The notes: generated by a model not told the origin, from the sequence alone. A stretch of 64,000 bases of DNA from Heterobilharzia americana (GCA_944470555.2 OX104129.1:50625998-50689997); one strand, 5' to 3'. Counted from the stretch's first letter, positions 24,111-36,106 are shown. Made by a program: numbers and translations.

Positions 24111-24559
24111 AAAGAATGAGATTCATACCACCGGCTTAAAGTCAAAGAGGCTGGCTAACAAATTCAATGTACTTTGTCTGTTTTACTCGGCAGAAATACT
24201 AATGAAGCGTGCCAAAATTGTGTGTCGTAAAACAAGTCAGTTTACGGGGTTAATTAAGTGAAAAGACGTAGGTTATCCACAATCATCGAGTGGTGAACCT
24301 ACACCTTAAAATCACCTCAAGAATGAAAGTAAACAAATAAAATTTGATAACTGCATTAAATTCTGCGCATCTGACTACCATGTAAAGGCTATTTGGTTTG
24401 TAGACATAGTTATTTTGCCGTCGCTGAGATTGTCAGCAACAAATTTCGTGTGTTAATCCACGTGTGTGTCTAACTTTACCAGATCAAATAGGAAGACAGT
24501 TACTCAACAGCAACCTTGGACTGAAGTCGTGCTATAGCATGAACTGACAATAGTTGTGA

Positions 24560-24800
24560 AATTGTGGATCGTTGGATTGCGATCCAGTGGCTTATTAGTA
24601 ATGTGGTGGTGGCGGAACCTGAACGTCATGGGTTCGATCACGAAGGGAGTCATAGTTGTGCACTCTTGAGCAGTGTCATTTAATGATGAAATAGCCACTC
24701 AGTGCGCTCAGGTCTCGAATGCTTCTCCAACTGATGTCAGTCTGTGACAAATACTAAACTGAAATCAAGCAATAAATCCCCACAAACCCCCTAAATTGAC
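24560..24800 (+). mobile_element. tRNA-derived hammerhead SINE, decayed (copy S1)
   Basis: The tRNA-like head has an A-box at about 24586-24597 (AGTGGCTTATTAG) and a good B-box at 24630-24640 (GGGTTCGATCA). The ribozyme block (24658-24705) aligns position for position with the 45.6 kb copy but has lost the core: CTGAGGA reads TTGAGCA and the stem II partner is altered. The tail has CTCCAACTGATGTCAG (24725-24740), shared with other copies, and continues to an AAACCCCCTAAATTGA block also present at 36.97 kb. Internal pol III promoter boxes imply transcription by RNA polymerase III when young. Confidence 0.8.
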
Positions 24801-26454
24801 ATAATTCTGTTCAGGTATATATGCTTTCAGTGTCCAAGTGATCAGTGTAGTTGGATGTTTCATAGAAATTTGATGTTAGTAAAAATCTGTTACCTATAAA
24901 ATCCAGTCAAACTTTCTGATTTGCATTTTAGAGACATTTTCTGGTATTTATAATATACATAACATTTATCTTTCATGCTCCAAATTTGTCGTTCATGTTT
25001 AAGTGTTTTTCCGTGGTCTAATTCAGTTTTCTTTTCATTTATTATCTAGTACTGCATAGTTAATCTATACACCTAGTAGTTTTGGATACTTGATTATTGG
25101 GTTTTTGGATTCACACAACAAATGGAGGGAACGATACTCTTTGTTGTAGACAATTCTGGATAGCTAAAAGTGGTTGCAGAATATTAGGCTTTATCCTTAC
25201 TTGATTTCACGAACGATAGCTGCTATCATGTGCGATTCTTGTTAAAATTAATCTTATGATAATTTTATGTACTATGGACTGTCATTCACCTAAATATATG
25301 CAAAATGATACCAGGAGGTAGAATAATGAAAAAACGTCTTGTGTCACCTGTGCATCCTGGACTATATCTCATTTCTTATTAAAAAAATACCGAAAAAACC
25401 AAAAGGTCGAGCTACAATGAAGATTATTCCATATATTTAGAGGATTCCACAGAACTAAAGAATCGGTTTCTGTTTCTGCCTCATTATGGTTTTACAAATA
25501 CACTTCCTTTATGAAGAATTGCTCTGTTCTCTTAACATGTCTTTAAATGATACAACAAAAAAGGATATCTACAAAGTAAAAATACTGCTTGTAAAAGGTA
25601 TTACAAAACTGTCAGAGCACACAGTATTCTGTCAGATGTTCTTCAGTCGTTACCTTAATACAAATAGCTTTATATGCACAAGTATGATCAAATAAAGGTT
25701 TCTGGATGACAGTGTATGTATCAAACAATCGAAATAGTTATAACGTTGGCAGTCATTTCAAGGGTGTTGACGAAAGCTATATTATTGCAGATCGGGATAA
25801 AAACTGGGTGAAAATTTATGAGAATGCACACCCTTTGGGTCATACAAATGGATCAAAATAAAGCTGAATATTACTATAGAATGAAGAAAGTAAACAACTG
25901 AAGTCTCAGCAAATATTATAAGTGTGTAAATGGGATGATGACAGGAAACTGAAGGGAAAATGTAAAAGGTGAACCTGTCTACCAAGCTGTCCCTCATAGA
26001 CAAATATATATATAGGATGTAGAAGCCATTTATGAACTAAATAACTCACAGCATCAGCACGAATTTCCGCAACATACTCTCTTTTTGAAAAATGAGTTCA
26101 GTTAGCATTCCAATGGTTCAGTGAAATACGGTAAGCTATCTTGAACACATTATTCTTTCTTACTACACATCAAATGTTAACCGTTTGAGGAAAGATTATG
26201 TTATTTATTTGGTTTTCAATATATCTGTATAAATTTAAAGTAGCATTCATCATGGACTGAGATCAGTTGTAGGAGAAAGAATGCCACCTTAAACATAAAA
26301 TCCCCATTAACCTCAAAGTCCATTACTGTTTAGTGCTCATTAGATTGACATTCTGAAGTTTCAATGAGAAGTTGTGACCTATGAGATCGACCGGCTAGAG
26401 GTGAAGAGAATAACAACTGGAAACCATGGGTGATAGTGGCACTATAGTATGAAA
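24801..26454. other. Non-coding interval
   Basis: No convincing gene. A 69-codon open frame at 25486-25695 has no recognisable features. The sequence near 26280-26300 weakly echoes SINE tail sequence. Confidence 0.35.
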
Positions 26455-26650
26455 CTGCGAACCATTCAGCTCCGACACAGTGGCTGAATGGTTAACGAGT
26501 TCACTGTGAAACATAAAGGTCCTGAGTTCGACCCTCAGTCGGGTCTTGGGTGTAAACTGCTGAGAAATCCCACACTGGAAGAAAACATCCGTCCAGTCCT
26601 CACAGGTTTTCAATGGTTCTCCAACTTATTTAAGTTCATGGTAAGTACTA
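26455..26650 (+). mobile_element. tRNA-derived hammerhead SINE, near-complete (copy S2)
   Basis: A-box TGGCTGAATGG lies at 26481-26491 and B-box GAGTTCGACCC at 26524-26534, 33 bases apart as in a tRNA. The hammerhead region (26555-26597) keeps short stem I arms (ACTG and CAGT), the GAAA block and the GTC cleavage triplet. Its CTGANGA box reads CTGAGAA, changing the invariant G8, and the stem II closing pair is weakened, so self-cleavage is unlikely. The tail (CTCCAACTTATTTAAG, 26620-26635) matches the family tail. Confidence 0.82.
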
Positions 26651-28194
26651 CCTCAAAATAAAAATCATCATTGACCTCAAAATACATTTTTATATGTACT
26701 TATACACATACTAGAGTAGGATTATCGAATGAGTATCATCTAGCTACAATAGTTTAACATAAAATACCACTAACCTTTTAAATTCAAAGCAAGCAAATAG
26801 TAGCATACTAACAAGGAGATTTTCACCTTATTTATTACACACTTTTCGCAAGTTACTCTTCTCATCAAAAGGATAATAACACTTGTAGAATTTAACATGT
26901 TGGCGTGTATAAATACTTATCATGTTGTCTGCAATGCAACTAAAGTTTCACGATAAAAGCATCCGGCTTAGAGATAATACCAACAAAAACAGACGAAATC
27001 ATCAGTAGCAGACGACAAATAACATATTTCACAATCTAAAACATTTTATATTACCCATCTTTTAATTGCGTGACGGACATATTCCAGCTTTATTCTCCTT
27101 TACTTTTAGCTTAAAAGTGCTTGATATTGTTTCGTCTGTTGACAGTCTTCTTTTGACAGAAAAATTTATATCAATAAGTTTCTCTTTCTTTATCACTTGT
27201 ATGTTATGAAAAGTCCATAGCATAAAGTAGTTTGAAAAGGTATTCAAAGTTATTCTTATGTGTCCACCACTTGCAATATTTGTGAAATATTTTTTGTTAT
27301 GAACTTCGTCTGAGCCAAAGTATCATCAAATCGAACAGAACCAGCTTTCACCTAACGGCAAATAGTTTCAAACACTTTATGATTGTTAACGGTATTCACA
27401 TGTACCGAAGATGCACTAAGAAATAAAAGCTCTAATTACGACTGAGGGAAATAATCTGTTGCTACAGGGATATTCTGACTACCTTTGGAGCACTTTAGTG
27501 TGAGATAATATTCATGTCATGTAGTGGAGATATGACACGTTAGCAAAAATACAATTTATTGTCTCATAGAGTGTCTAGTACCTCTGACTGTTTAAGTCAG
27601 AAGAATAAAGCCAAATAAGGACGCTGAAATGTATATTCACATCTAATATGAGGTGCACTAAAAATAGTTTAGATCCTATAAAGTGTTCCACTAAATAAAT
27701 AAACATTTTATGTTGATTTCATGCGATCGTCAGTTAACTGTTTTTGCTTAGAGGTACCTGCAAATATGATAATAAGTTTAAAAGTGTAATATATCATGAT
27801 TTATCTTTAGTGAAACATTTCAGTTGGGCTTCACTTTCATTACTTCCTAGCTGATGCGTATTCAGGTGAACTTCAAGGACTATTATCATCTGTGGTGGCA
27901 TCTAGACATCCCTGTTGTATGTTCACCCTTTTGAAAAGTCACCACTTTGATTACTACAAGTGTAACCCGACTTTTTTTTAAATCAGTCATCGAGGACACT
28001 GACCAAATATTTCTATTACTCAGTGAGCATAACTCGGGAGTTTGATTAAAAGTACAGTAAGTATTTAGAATCTTTCTGAAATTACGCTTTACTTTACAAG
28101 TAAATATGTTAAACTGCCTATCTAACATTAATACATACTTTATTGATCAGAGAAGGAGAGGAAATTAGGAACATATAAAGTCTCTCTCGAAGTT
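26651..28194. other. Non-coding interval
   Basis: AT-rich, no recognisable gene or repeat. Confidence 0.35.
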
Positions 28195-28340
28195 GTGGTA
28201 TTACCTGATATGAATATGAACAATAAATTGTGTCCCAAACGTTATCCAGTTAATTCTACTGTTTCACTGTGCGATATTTCTAATAAACAAACTAAAATGG
28301 AATTACAATCGACCATAGTGCCTAAGTTTTACTCTAATAT
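28195..28340 (+). repeat. Unclassified dispersed repeat D2, member 1
   Basis: Aligns in direct orientation with 35270-35420 over about 140 bases. Shared words are TATGAATAT, AATAAATT, AAACG(T)..CA, AATAAACAA, TGGAATTA and AGTGCC(T/C)AAGTTTT, in the same order. No terminal repeats or coding potential were visible. Confidence 0.6.
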
Positions 28341-28989
28341 TAATCAGTCCTATATATTTATTTTTTAAGAACTCCACAATTTGAGTCTGACAATATCAGC
28401 TTATAATGCCAACAATATACAGGATTACGTGTGTAAATCGCATTTTACAGGACATTAGTGCGGATAATGCAACTCTTATTAGACTATATTGTGCAAGAAT
28501 TTAGCTCAGAAGACTGTTCCAATGATCAGAATTATGAAGCCAATAGTAGTAACAAGAAGAAATTTGTAGCAACGAAGAGGTCTCTTTATTAACCGCCAAC
28601 ATCGGAAATCAAACTGAATTAAAAATTCACTATGACAGAATGAAAGGCAGTGATGCAACAACATAGTGAATTAACGTTGCAATAGTACGAAACATTATAG
28701 ATTTTTGGCAGTATATAGTTTTCTAAGTGGCAATAAGATATATTTCTTTTGAAATATGCAAATTATATAAATATTTTCATGCATGAGAAATTTTAGGATA
28801 TTTACAACACGAAGAACGATGCTGTGTGATCAATATTATTGGGAGCAAAAAACCACATATGTTTGTATATATGTATTTCAACATACGATCAGTAGACTGG
28901 TAGATATAAAATAAAAAAAGGATTATACTTCTTGCCATTTAAAGACTTAGCCGCGATAGTTTTCAGTGCTCTATTTAGTCACATTTCTG

Positions 28990-29755
28990 AAAGTTACAGC
29001 GCTAGTACCGGCTCGTGTATTTCTGCGCCTTACTGGTCGCAGGAAACAAGAGATAATAAAACCTGTCTATGGTCGAGTGGAAGATGAAAATGTCAGATCT
29101 GCATTTAGGGAAGCGATAGCCAAGCGTTTATCCGAACGTGACAGTAATTCTCATCCTAAGAAAACATGTGTGATATTATGTCAGATAAAGAAATAGCAGT
29201 AAAGACATTTGGTAACCTAGACTCGAAGTTTAGCCAACGTCATTTGATTTCCACGACGTCATCCATACTGCTTGGTGTGAGAAGACTGGTTGCAGCTGCA
29301 TCTGATCGCAATGAAGAGCGAAAGTAACCTCAATGTAAGTTGACCATGAGTCTTGGAGTTGACTACGAGCAGTGGTTGGTAGCGAAGGTGAGAGAGATGG
29401 AGAAGGCATCAGTGTTGGGCAAAACTTGGCAACTATTAAGGCTTATTGTGGAGACTGGCAGGAAACAGACGATGTTGAGTGAAACCATTGGCTAAAAGGA
29501 TGAGTTCCAGCGACAGGTGGCTAAAACTTTGTGCAGAACACCTTGAAGCACAGCTCAACTGGTCCCAGTAACGCTTTAGTTGCCCAACAACCAGCATAAG
29601 CGTGAGTAGGACGTAGATGTCAGTGCTCTAACTTTCCTTGAATCTGAAAATTCTGTATTGAACCTGAAAAATTGGAAAGCAGCAGAACCTGACAGTTTGC
29701 CACCTGAATTTTTCAGTGGTATGGGTAGAAAATTGCTGACAAAAGTTGGAAATAT
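28990..29755 (+). mobile_element. RTE family B fragment (linker to start of RT)
   Basis: The plus-strand open frame at 28966-29196 contains LTGRRKQEIIKPVYGRVEDE and AKRLSERDSNSHPKK, typical of the linker between endonuclease and reverse transcriptase in schistosome RTE elements. Further down in shifted frames come VAKVREMEKASVLGKTWQLL (about 29360-29420) and NWKAAEPDSLPPEFF (about 29670-29715), the latter matching the GPDxxPPE-type start of the polymerase domain. Stops and frameshifts are frequent; both ends are missing. This family is distinct from family A and is probably the one seen at 51.2 and 53.3-54.6 kb. The right edge abuts a tRNA-like scrap and the A4 insertion. Confidence 0.75.
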
Positions 29756-29756
29756 G

Positions 29757-29815
29757 GACCATTAGATTCCGACGCAGTCACTCAATGCTAACGTCCTGAC
29801 CACGAAATCGGATTG
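29757..29815 (+). repeat. Truncated tRNA-like SINE head interrupted at the A4 insertion
   Basis: CGACGCAGTCACTCAATGCTA and the following bases resemble the A-box half of the SINE heads seen elsewhere (AGTGGCTCAATGGTAA). The sequence stops just before the expected B-box, where the duplicated target of retrotransposon A4 begins. The sequence after A4 (33163 onward) does not continue with a B-box, so the head may already have been truncated before the insertion. Confidence 0.45.
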
Positions 29816-29829
29816 TCAGGATTTTTAAT
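29816..29829. repeat. Target site duplication of A4, left copy
   Basis: TCAGGATTTTTAAT, identical to 33149-33162 on the other side of the element. Confidence 0.9.
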
Positions 29830-29834
29830 TATTA

Positions 29835-30181
29835 TTATTCCCTTGGGTTCCTAATGGAACAAACCGCTTCACTAGCACGTCTCCAGTGAACTCTGTTCTC
29901 TGAAATCTTTTGAACCTGGCTCCACAACAGCCCACAAGCTCTCATTTCCTCCTCGTACGACTTCCTCCATGTCACCCTCACCTCAGACACCCAACTCGTC
30001 GCTCCCCATGGGGATTCCACTCGAGTACCTGGCCTGACGCGTGATGTCCCCAGTCGGCCTTCTTAGTGTATGCCCAATCCATCTTCACTTCCTTCCACTG
30101 CACATTTTTTGGGTGATAGGTTCTTGGTTGGTTCGTTCCCAAGCAGAGTTCCCTGTTGCTTATTCTTATTATTCTGGCCAT
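29835..30181 (-). pseudogene. C-terminal region of RTE copy A4, frameshifted
   Basis: Two overlapping minus-strand frames carry the final part of the polyprotein: MARIIRISNRELCLGTNQPR (30181 on), then a segment with QVLEWNPHGERRVG that matches the ITRQALxWNPEGKRRRG-like tail of RTE proteins, then TWRKSYEEEMRACGLLWSQV with final codons at 29835. This tail is thought to help bind the RNA or target. A frameshift near 30000 breaks it. Confidence 0.8.
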
Positions 30182-30589
30182 CTGATCTTTAGTAGCGAGC
30201 GTAAGCAGTTGTTGATGAATGTCTGTAGTTTATTGGAAATCCCTTTCATAACGCGCCAAGTCTCTCAACCATACAGAAGCACTGATTTGACGTTGGTGTT
30301 GAAAATCCGGATGTTGTTGCAAATGCTGAGTGCAGAAGATCTCCATACTGGTTTCAGGCTAGTGAAGGCCTGTCTTGCTTTTCCGATCCTGACTGGCTTT
30401 GATATCCTCGTCAGTGCCTGTGCCGCCTGTAGTTGAAACAGTGCTACCCTGCCTAGATAGGTGAAGGAGGTTGCTCCCTTTAAGTTTCTCCCAGTGATGG
30501 TGACTGGAATTTGTTGTTGTTGTTGTTGGAGTTATTGGTGCGGTATCTTCATCACTTCTGTCTTCTCTATATTCACCTGAAGTCCCATC

Positions 30590-31510
30590 TTAGCTGCCTT
30601 GCTTCGCCTCTTCTGACAACTTGTTAGTTTTCGCCTGTAGATCTTCAAGTTTGTGTAACATCAGGCACAAGTCATCGTTGGCGAAATCCAGATCTTCTAG
30701 GTTCTTTTTCGCAGTCCAGCGTATCCCTCCCTTCTCACTACCCACTGTTTGCTGCATGATCCAGTCCACCACAATAAGGAATATCATGGGGGATAGTAGA
30801 CAACCTTGTTTCACTCCTGTCTTCACTTCAAAAGCATCACTGAGCTTCCCATTGTGAATTACTTGGCATGTGGCATCTTCATATAGTTGTTGAATGAGGC
30901 GGATAAAGGTTTGCGGTACTCCGTAGTAATGAAGCAGTTTCCAAATTACCTCTCTGTCGACGCTGTCAAAAGCCTTCTCAAAGTCGATAAAGTTGAGGTG
31001 GAGTTGTGTTGACTGCCATTCTATACTCTGTTCTATGATGATGCGTAGCGTGGCGTTGCAATTTGGTCTGCATATGATTTGTTCTTCCTGAATCCAGCCA
31101 GCCTGTTGCGGTTGTAATTTTGAATCCAGCGCACCCCTTACTCTTTCCAGGATGATGCGGCTTAATATTTTGCTTGTGGTGCACAGAAGCATGATCCCTC
31201 GCCAGTTCTTGCAAACCCTGAAGTCTCCCTTCGGAAGTTTGACAAGGTAACCCCTCTTCCAATCGCCAAGTACCTTCTCTTCCTTCCACACCTTCTGCAA
31301 TAGTGGTGTGAGCATGTCCGCTGTTGTCTCTGCATCTGTTCTCAGTGCTTCTGGCGGGATCCCATCTGGTCCTGCTGCTTTCCCGCATTTCAGTAGCTTT
31401 ATGGCGTTCACGACTTCCATTTTCGTTGGAGGATTTATGTTCACTTGTAATTCAGCGGCTGCAGGTGGTATTTCTGGACGAAGTGCAGGTGGTGGTGGTG
31501 GTCGATTCAA
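30590..31510 (-). pseudogene. Reverse transcriptase domain of RTE copy A4, open over 306 codons
   Basis: The longest intact retrotransposon frame in the window. Numbering from its first Met: AGPDGIPPEAL (46-56), NWRGIMLL (102-109), NFIDFEKAFDSVDREVIW (173-190; FDSVD gives the first catalytic Asp), TGVKQGCLLSPMIF (231-244), then LEDLDFANDDLCLM (271-284) as the catalytic box. The box has an extra Asn (278): F-A-N-D-D instead of the usual F-A-D-D. The frame ends early at residue 306 through a frameshift; the C-terminal thumb and RTE tail continue in other frames (30181-29978 and 30020-29835). It is a polymerase for target-primed copying of the element's RNA. Confidence 0.92.
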
Positions 31511-31531
31511 GAGCTTCTTGAAGTGGTCGGT

Positions 31532-32092
31532 TCATTGTTTCCTCTGTTTCTCTTCTTTGGTAATTAAATTTCCGTCATCATCTTTTATTGGTTTCATCTG
31601 TGTTGATCTCTTCCCAGATAGCAACCTGGTTATTTGATACAATGTTGTCAAGTCTTTCTTACCTGCAGCCTGTTCTGCTTCACTTGCCAGTGTTTCGTAG
31701 AAGTGTCTTTTGTCTTTCCGTGCACTCTTCTTTACTTCTTTGTTCAGTATTTTATACATTGTGCTCAGTTCTTCATGTCGTTGAGCATCCTTGCACTGGT
31801 TTATCTCCTGCTTCACCATCCTCCTCTCCTCTATCAGCTTCCAGGTATCCGTCGAGATCCATTCCTTGTCTTCTTTCTTCTTCCTTCCTAATACTGTTGT
31901 ACAGGTTTCTTTCCACATCTCTTTCAAAGACTTCCAGTGTTCTTCCACACAGGTTTCTTCAGGGATGTTGCTCGATGTCTCCCATTTTGTCTTGATGGCT
32001 GACGTGAAGATTTCCTTTGTAGTTTCATCCTTCAGTTTCCGAGTGTTCAACTTGAACTGAGGTCTATCACCAACTTCCTTGAAGGTTTTCAA
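31532..32092 (-). pseudogene. Linker region of RTE copy A4
   Basis: A 186-residue open frame between endonuclease and polymerase, rich in Lys and Glu (for example KLKDETTKEIFTSAIKTKWE), with a Trp-spaced helical segment typical of RTE linkers. It is out of frame with the polymerase downstream by one indel near 31515-31535. Fragment of one polyprotein rather than an independent gene. Confidence 0.8.
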
Positions 32093-32951
32093 CTTGATTT
32101 TGAAGGCAGGTTGCTTGCACTAGATAGTGAGTGGTGTGAACCTACATCTGCTCCTCTTCTTGACCTTGTGTCAATTAGACTGCGTCTCCATTTTCTTGAG
32201 ATTGAGATAAAGTCGATTTGATTTTTAGTGTGTCCTGGCGTCTGTCTGGTGAAATCAACTACATGTCGTTTTTTGGATATCCTCGTGCTTGAACACACCG
32301 CCTCCAATCACCAAATCATTGAAGTTGTAGAATTCTGCAAACAATTCTCCATTCTCGTCCATCACCTCACCGAGCGCTTCTCGACCCATGGTTAGTTCTC
32401 TTCCCGTGTTGTCCCCTCCCAGTTTGGCATTCATGTCGCCCCACCCATTAGAATTTTGATATCGCCAACTGACGTCTTGTCCAGTGTTGTTTGAAGTTGT
32501 CTGTAGAAATCCTCCTTTTTCTCTTGCTCTGCATTATTTGTAGGTGCATAGCATTGTATGATTGTGACCTTTCTTCCTTTTGAGTTGAATCTTGCTGTCA
32601 TGATCCTGGAGGAGATTGGTTCCCACTGCATGAGAGCCTTCGATACTGTTGGGGACATCATGATAGCCACTCCAGAACTCAGTGTGCTCGTGGTTGTTGT
32701 CTGGGTGACAATATTGGAGTAGATTATTGACTCTCCTCTCCAGTTGACAGTTTGGAGAGTCCGCTCCCATTCCATCTGCTTTCGCAAATCCCAAGCACTT
32801 CGATGTGATACCTCTTCATCTCCTTTGCAATTTGGGCTGCCTTGCTGGGTTCAAATATGGTGCGGACATCCCATGTCCCCACATTTACTTTCGCTTTCAT
32901 CGAGAGGGAGGAGACATATCGGCCAATTGGCTTACCGAAGGCTTTCACCAA
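32089..32951 (-). pseudogene. Endonuclease domain of RTE copy A4, frameshifted
   Basis: Three overlapping minus-strand frames together cover an AP-endonuclease-like domain. The first (32951-32724) has VGTWDVRT and GICESRWNGSG, the segment that carries the catalytic Glu of these enzymes. The second (32787-32431) has TIIQCYAPTNNAEQEKKEDF. The third (32307-32089) has QIDFISISRKWRR and RRGADVGSHHSL, where the usual SDHH catalytic His motif reads SHHS. Such enzymes nick the chromosomal target to prime reverse transcription. Two frameshifts and the altered terminal motif indicate loss of function. Confidence 0.85.
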
Positions 32952-33148
32952 CTGGCATCATTTCGCCTCTCCGATTCCAGCGAGGAATAATTTTGTTATT
33001 ATTTTTTATATTTCGTTTGTGCTTTGAAGTTTGTTTAGCGGTTAGATTTGTTTTCCGGGGTAGGGTTGCTAGCCCTATGCCCAACCTTCCCTCTTTATTG
33101 GGGCTTAGGACGGGCTAGTAACTAGTGAACTAGTTAACCAGGCGAGGT

Positions 33149-33162
33149 TCAGGATTTTTAAT
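33149..33162. repeat. Target site duplication of A4, right copy
   Basis: TCAGGATTTTTAAT, identical to 29816-29829. The pair fixes the ends of the element at 29830 and 33148. Confidence 0.9.
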
Positions 33163-35269
33163 ATATTTCCTATTTTATTGTTATACACCCAGAGTAAATA
33201 AACATATGAATCTTATTTATTTTATGTGAATGATTACCTCAGTACTTGGTTTTATTGTGTTCTCTGACGAAATCTTCAGCTCAGAGAACAGAATTACCTC
33301 AGTACCTCATATACTCAAAGAATTTTTACTTCATGAAATATTAAGTATTGTACTAGTTTATCAGATGCTTACACTCTTACACGAGAAACAAAAGGTCAAT
33401 TTAATTTGCCTTCAGTTACCTTCCACGTGTAATTACACCTCTGAGTCTATAGATTTCGAGTATTTATTCACTTGTTCATAGAACCAACAAAAATAACCAC
33501 TTCAAAGTTTTTCATTCAAAAAAACGAAAACGGCAAAGATTTTGAATAATCCGGATCAACCATTTTATCCACATTAAATGACATAAAATGTTTAGGCTGA
33601 TATGGATGCTGACAACTAACAAAGAAACGCGAAGGCAAACTCTATTCTCTTTCTATTGTTAATCAACTTTTAGGTTCTTTTTATCTTTACTAATATGCAA
33701 AACATTTTTCCAAGTTTCGGATTTTTCACGTCATCATTTGAAATAATGATTGAAAACAGAACTTTCGAGTGATCTAACTAAGCAGAAGTTCAACAAGAAG
33801 TTAAGAAAATGAAACAGTTTTTCTATCAGTTCGGTCATATCTTCAAGTCTGTAAAAATGTGTGCATTCCTTAATGGCAGATTATAGGGGCCTTTTGTTTT
33901 GATATGTACAAATAACTAGTTATTCTGCATCAGAGAAGTATTAGGATAATCTGCTTACATCTGTATTAATTTTATACAGCCTAAAATATTTGAATACTAA
34001 CGCGTAGGTACAGCTCTGAAGGTTAGATCCACAGTTAGTCAATAATGTTAGGATAAGACTCACTTGTGCATAATTGATACTGATTGTAACGAAATTTACT
34101 GTAGTTAACTTTCCAATAAATAAACGCACTTGTTTTGCATTTTGTTACTATCTACTGATGTAATATTTTGGCCCACTTTGAGCATTCTTTTGAAGATGAA
34201 GTAGTATCCTGTTATTTGACTATAAAATATTTTCTTAGAACTATGAAAAGGCTAGCCAATCATGATTGTTCTGGAGGAAAAGGCATCTGCATCATACCAT
34301 ACAACTTAGTTAAATAGAATTACACAACTGTTCATTTGATTAAATGTCTAGTCTTCATTAAGAAAACTGATCATAACACTTCCATATTAGATTATTTATT
34401 TGACACAGCACACAATGATAAAATATTATCTGCTTGGTGATATTTCGAGCAGGATTCTACTGCTCGTATTTGCATCAAAATAGTCCTACGGCTTTTAAAC
34501 TTACCCTATGTAGGCCGAAGGTTCTTCATTCTTTCATCCGAATGGTAGTTAAAGTTTTCCAGATATCTGAAATATGTGTTGGGTCATTCCTGTTACATGT
34601 GTAAGATGTTGATTCAACGAACAAAGATTCTGTAATCAGCCTCTCCCTCCATCTGGCTATACTACATTTTTAAGAATTGGCACGCAATCCCACCCCATAG
34701 TGTGATTATGGGTCAGTGCATGCAGAGTGATAGGTGAGTTTTTCTCTCGGTTACTTATCTTAGTGGGGTCTACCATTGCGTGTTAAGTTAAATTGTGTTC
34801 TGTTATTGACTGAAGCAGGTCGGTTGCTTTGATCTATTTACTTGACCTCACAATCATTACATGGTATTTGATGGATTATTTTTCCTAATTGGTTCTACTG
34901 GGTCTTTCAGCCTACAAAGTTTCTATCTGAGAGAGTTTGTGAGTTTAAATATCACCCTAATTCCAGCGTTGTTAGGAATTTTACGTAAACTTTTCGATAT
35001 GCCTTCCTAATACGCCGACAACACAAATGATGTGAATTCCACCTTAGGCATATTGCAATCACTGCTAACATCACCACTCGTCTCATCAGTTCTTATATAC
35101 TTTTTAATAAATTCCGAAGGGTATTTATTAAGAAGTAGTGTCTCCCATGTGTCTCATTTGCTTATTTAGGTTTTCTGACTTACTAGTCGTACTACTAGCC
35201 CAATTATCTAGAAAGTTTGTCAAAACTACCTCGATAGACATAAGGTGAGATGATATGAAATTGAGGTTT
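33163..35269. other. Non-coding interval
   Basis: No recognisable gene. The 34570-34900 stretch is slightly richer in GC than its surroundings but I could not assign it. Confidence 0.35.
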
Positions 35270-35420
35270 GAATGTCATATGATTACTTTTATATGAATAT
35301 CAGAAATAAATTCCTTTCGAAACGTCATTCAGCAAGTTATGCTGTATCATTGTGTGCTATATCCATCAAATAAACAATCTAATATGGAATTATACTGTAT
35401 AACAGTGCCCAAGTTTTCTT
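35270..35420 (+). repeat. Unclassified dispersed repeat D2, member 2
   Basis: Direct-orientation partner of 28195-28340; see that entry for the shared words. It is followed by an A-rich run (TATCAAAAAAAACAG) that the other member lacks. Confidence 0.6.
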
Positions 35421-35561
35421 TTTATACTTATCAAAAAAAACAGAAGTAGAGTGAGATTATTGTGACTGTTAGTAATCGTAAGTGCTTAATGAAAATATGT
35501 TTACACTAGCAGTCATTTTATCCCGTGTCTGTCTTTCATTTACGAAACTGTGAGGAACATT

Positions 35562-35625
35562 TGTAGCTCAGATGATGATCTAGGTTTTGCTGTATCCTTT
35601 GAGCTGGGTGGTTCAATCAGTGTTT
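35562..35625 (+). repeat. Degenerate tRNA-like (pol III) sequence
   Basis: GTAGCTCAGATGATG (A-box like) is followed about 35 bases later by GTGGTTCAATC (B-box like). The intervening stem sequences do not fold into a clean cloverleaf. Probably a SINE head remnant, not a tRNA gene. Confidence 0.35.
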
Positions 35626-36106
35626 TTCGACGCTTAGCATTGTTCGAAGATGGGTGGAGTTCTCTATGAGGCAAGCTTCTACATGAGAACAACTATTCTC
35701 ACAAACAAACAATGCAACCAGCTATATTTATGCTTACAAGCCAACCGGAATATGCAAAACAATAGGAAGAAGTAAAAATAATGCATACTTCTCTGAACCA
35801 CTCAAAGTATATTTCAGGTTAATTATACACTTTTAAAAAAGGGATTATTGAGACGAATGGCAAGTGGATAAAACCTGTTCAACAAAAATTTAATTCAAAA
35901 GTATCGGGTCTGTCAAAAAGTGGTTTTATTGATCAGTGACAAGTTTCATAGGTATTCATTTACCAAGCATCATTTATAATAGCTAATCACTTCTAAATTC
36001 CTGATAAACCAATTATTTATTCTATGTGAACTTTGATCAAGATTTGGTCGAATAGCATTGCAAATATTAAGCGATGAGTAAAATGTTGACACAAGACATA
36101 ATTTGT

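Larger units (their letters stand above)
29830..33148 (-). mobile_element. Full-length RTE family A retrotransposon (copy A4)
   Basis: A complete 3.3-kb insertion framed by a perfect 14-bp duplication. On the minus strand it has a leader (33148 to about 32900), endonuclease (about 32905-32090), linker (32092-31532), reverse transcriptase (31510-30590), C-terminal region, and a 3' end GGAACCCAAGGGAATAATAAT with a short trinucleotide tail rather than poly(A), as in RTE elements. It is the least damaged of the five family A copies and lacks the microsatellite-like insertions of A1-A3. Several frameshifts still separate the domains, so it is not an intact single open frame. The perfect duplication suggests a comparatively recent arrival. 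Confidence 0.95.
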
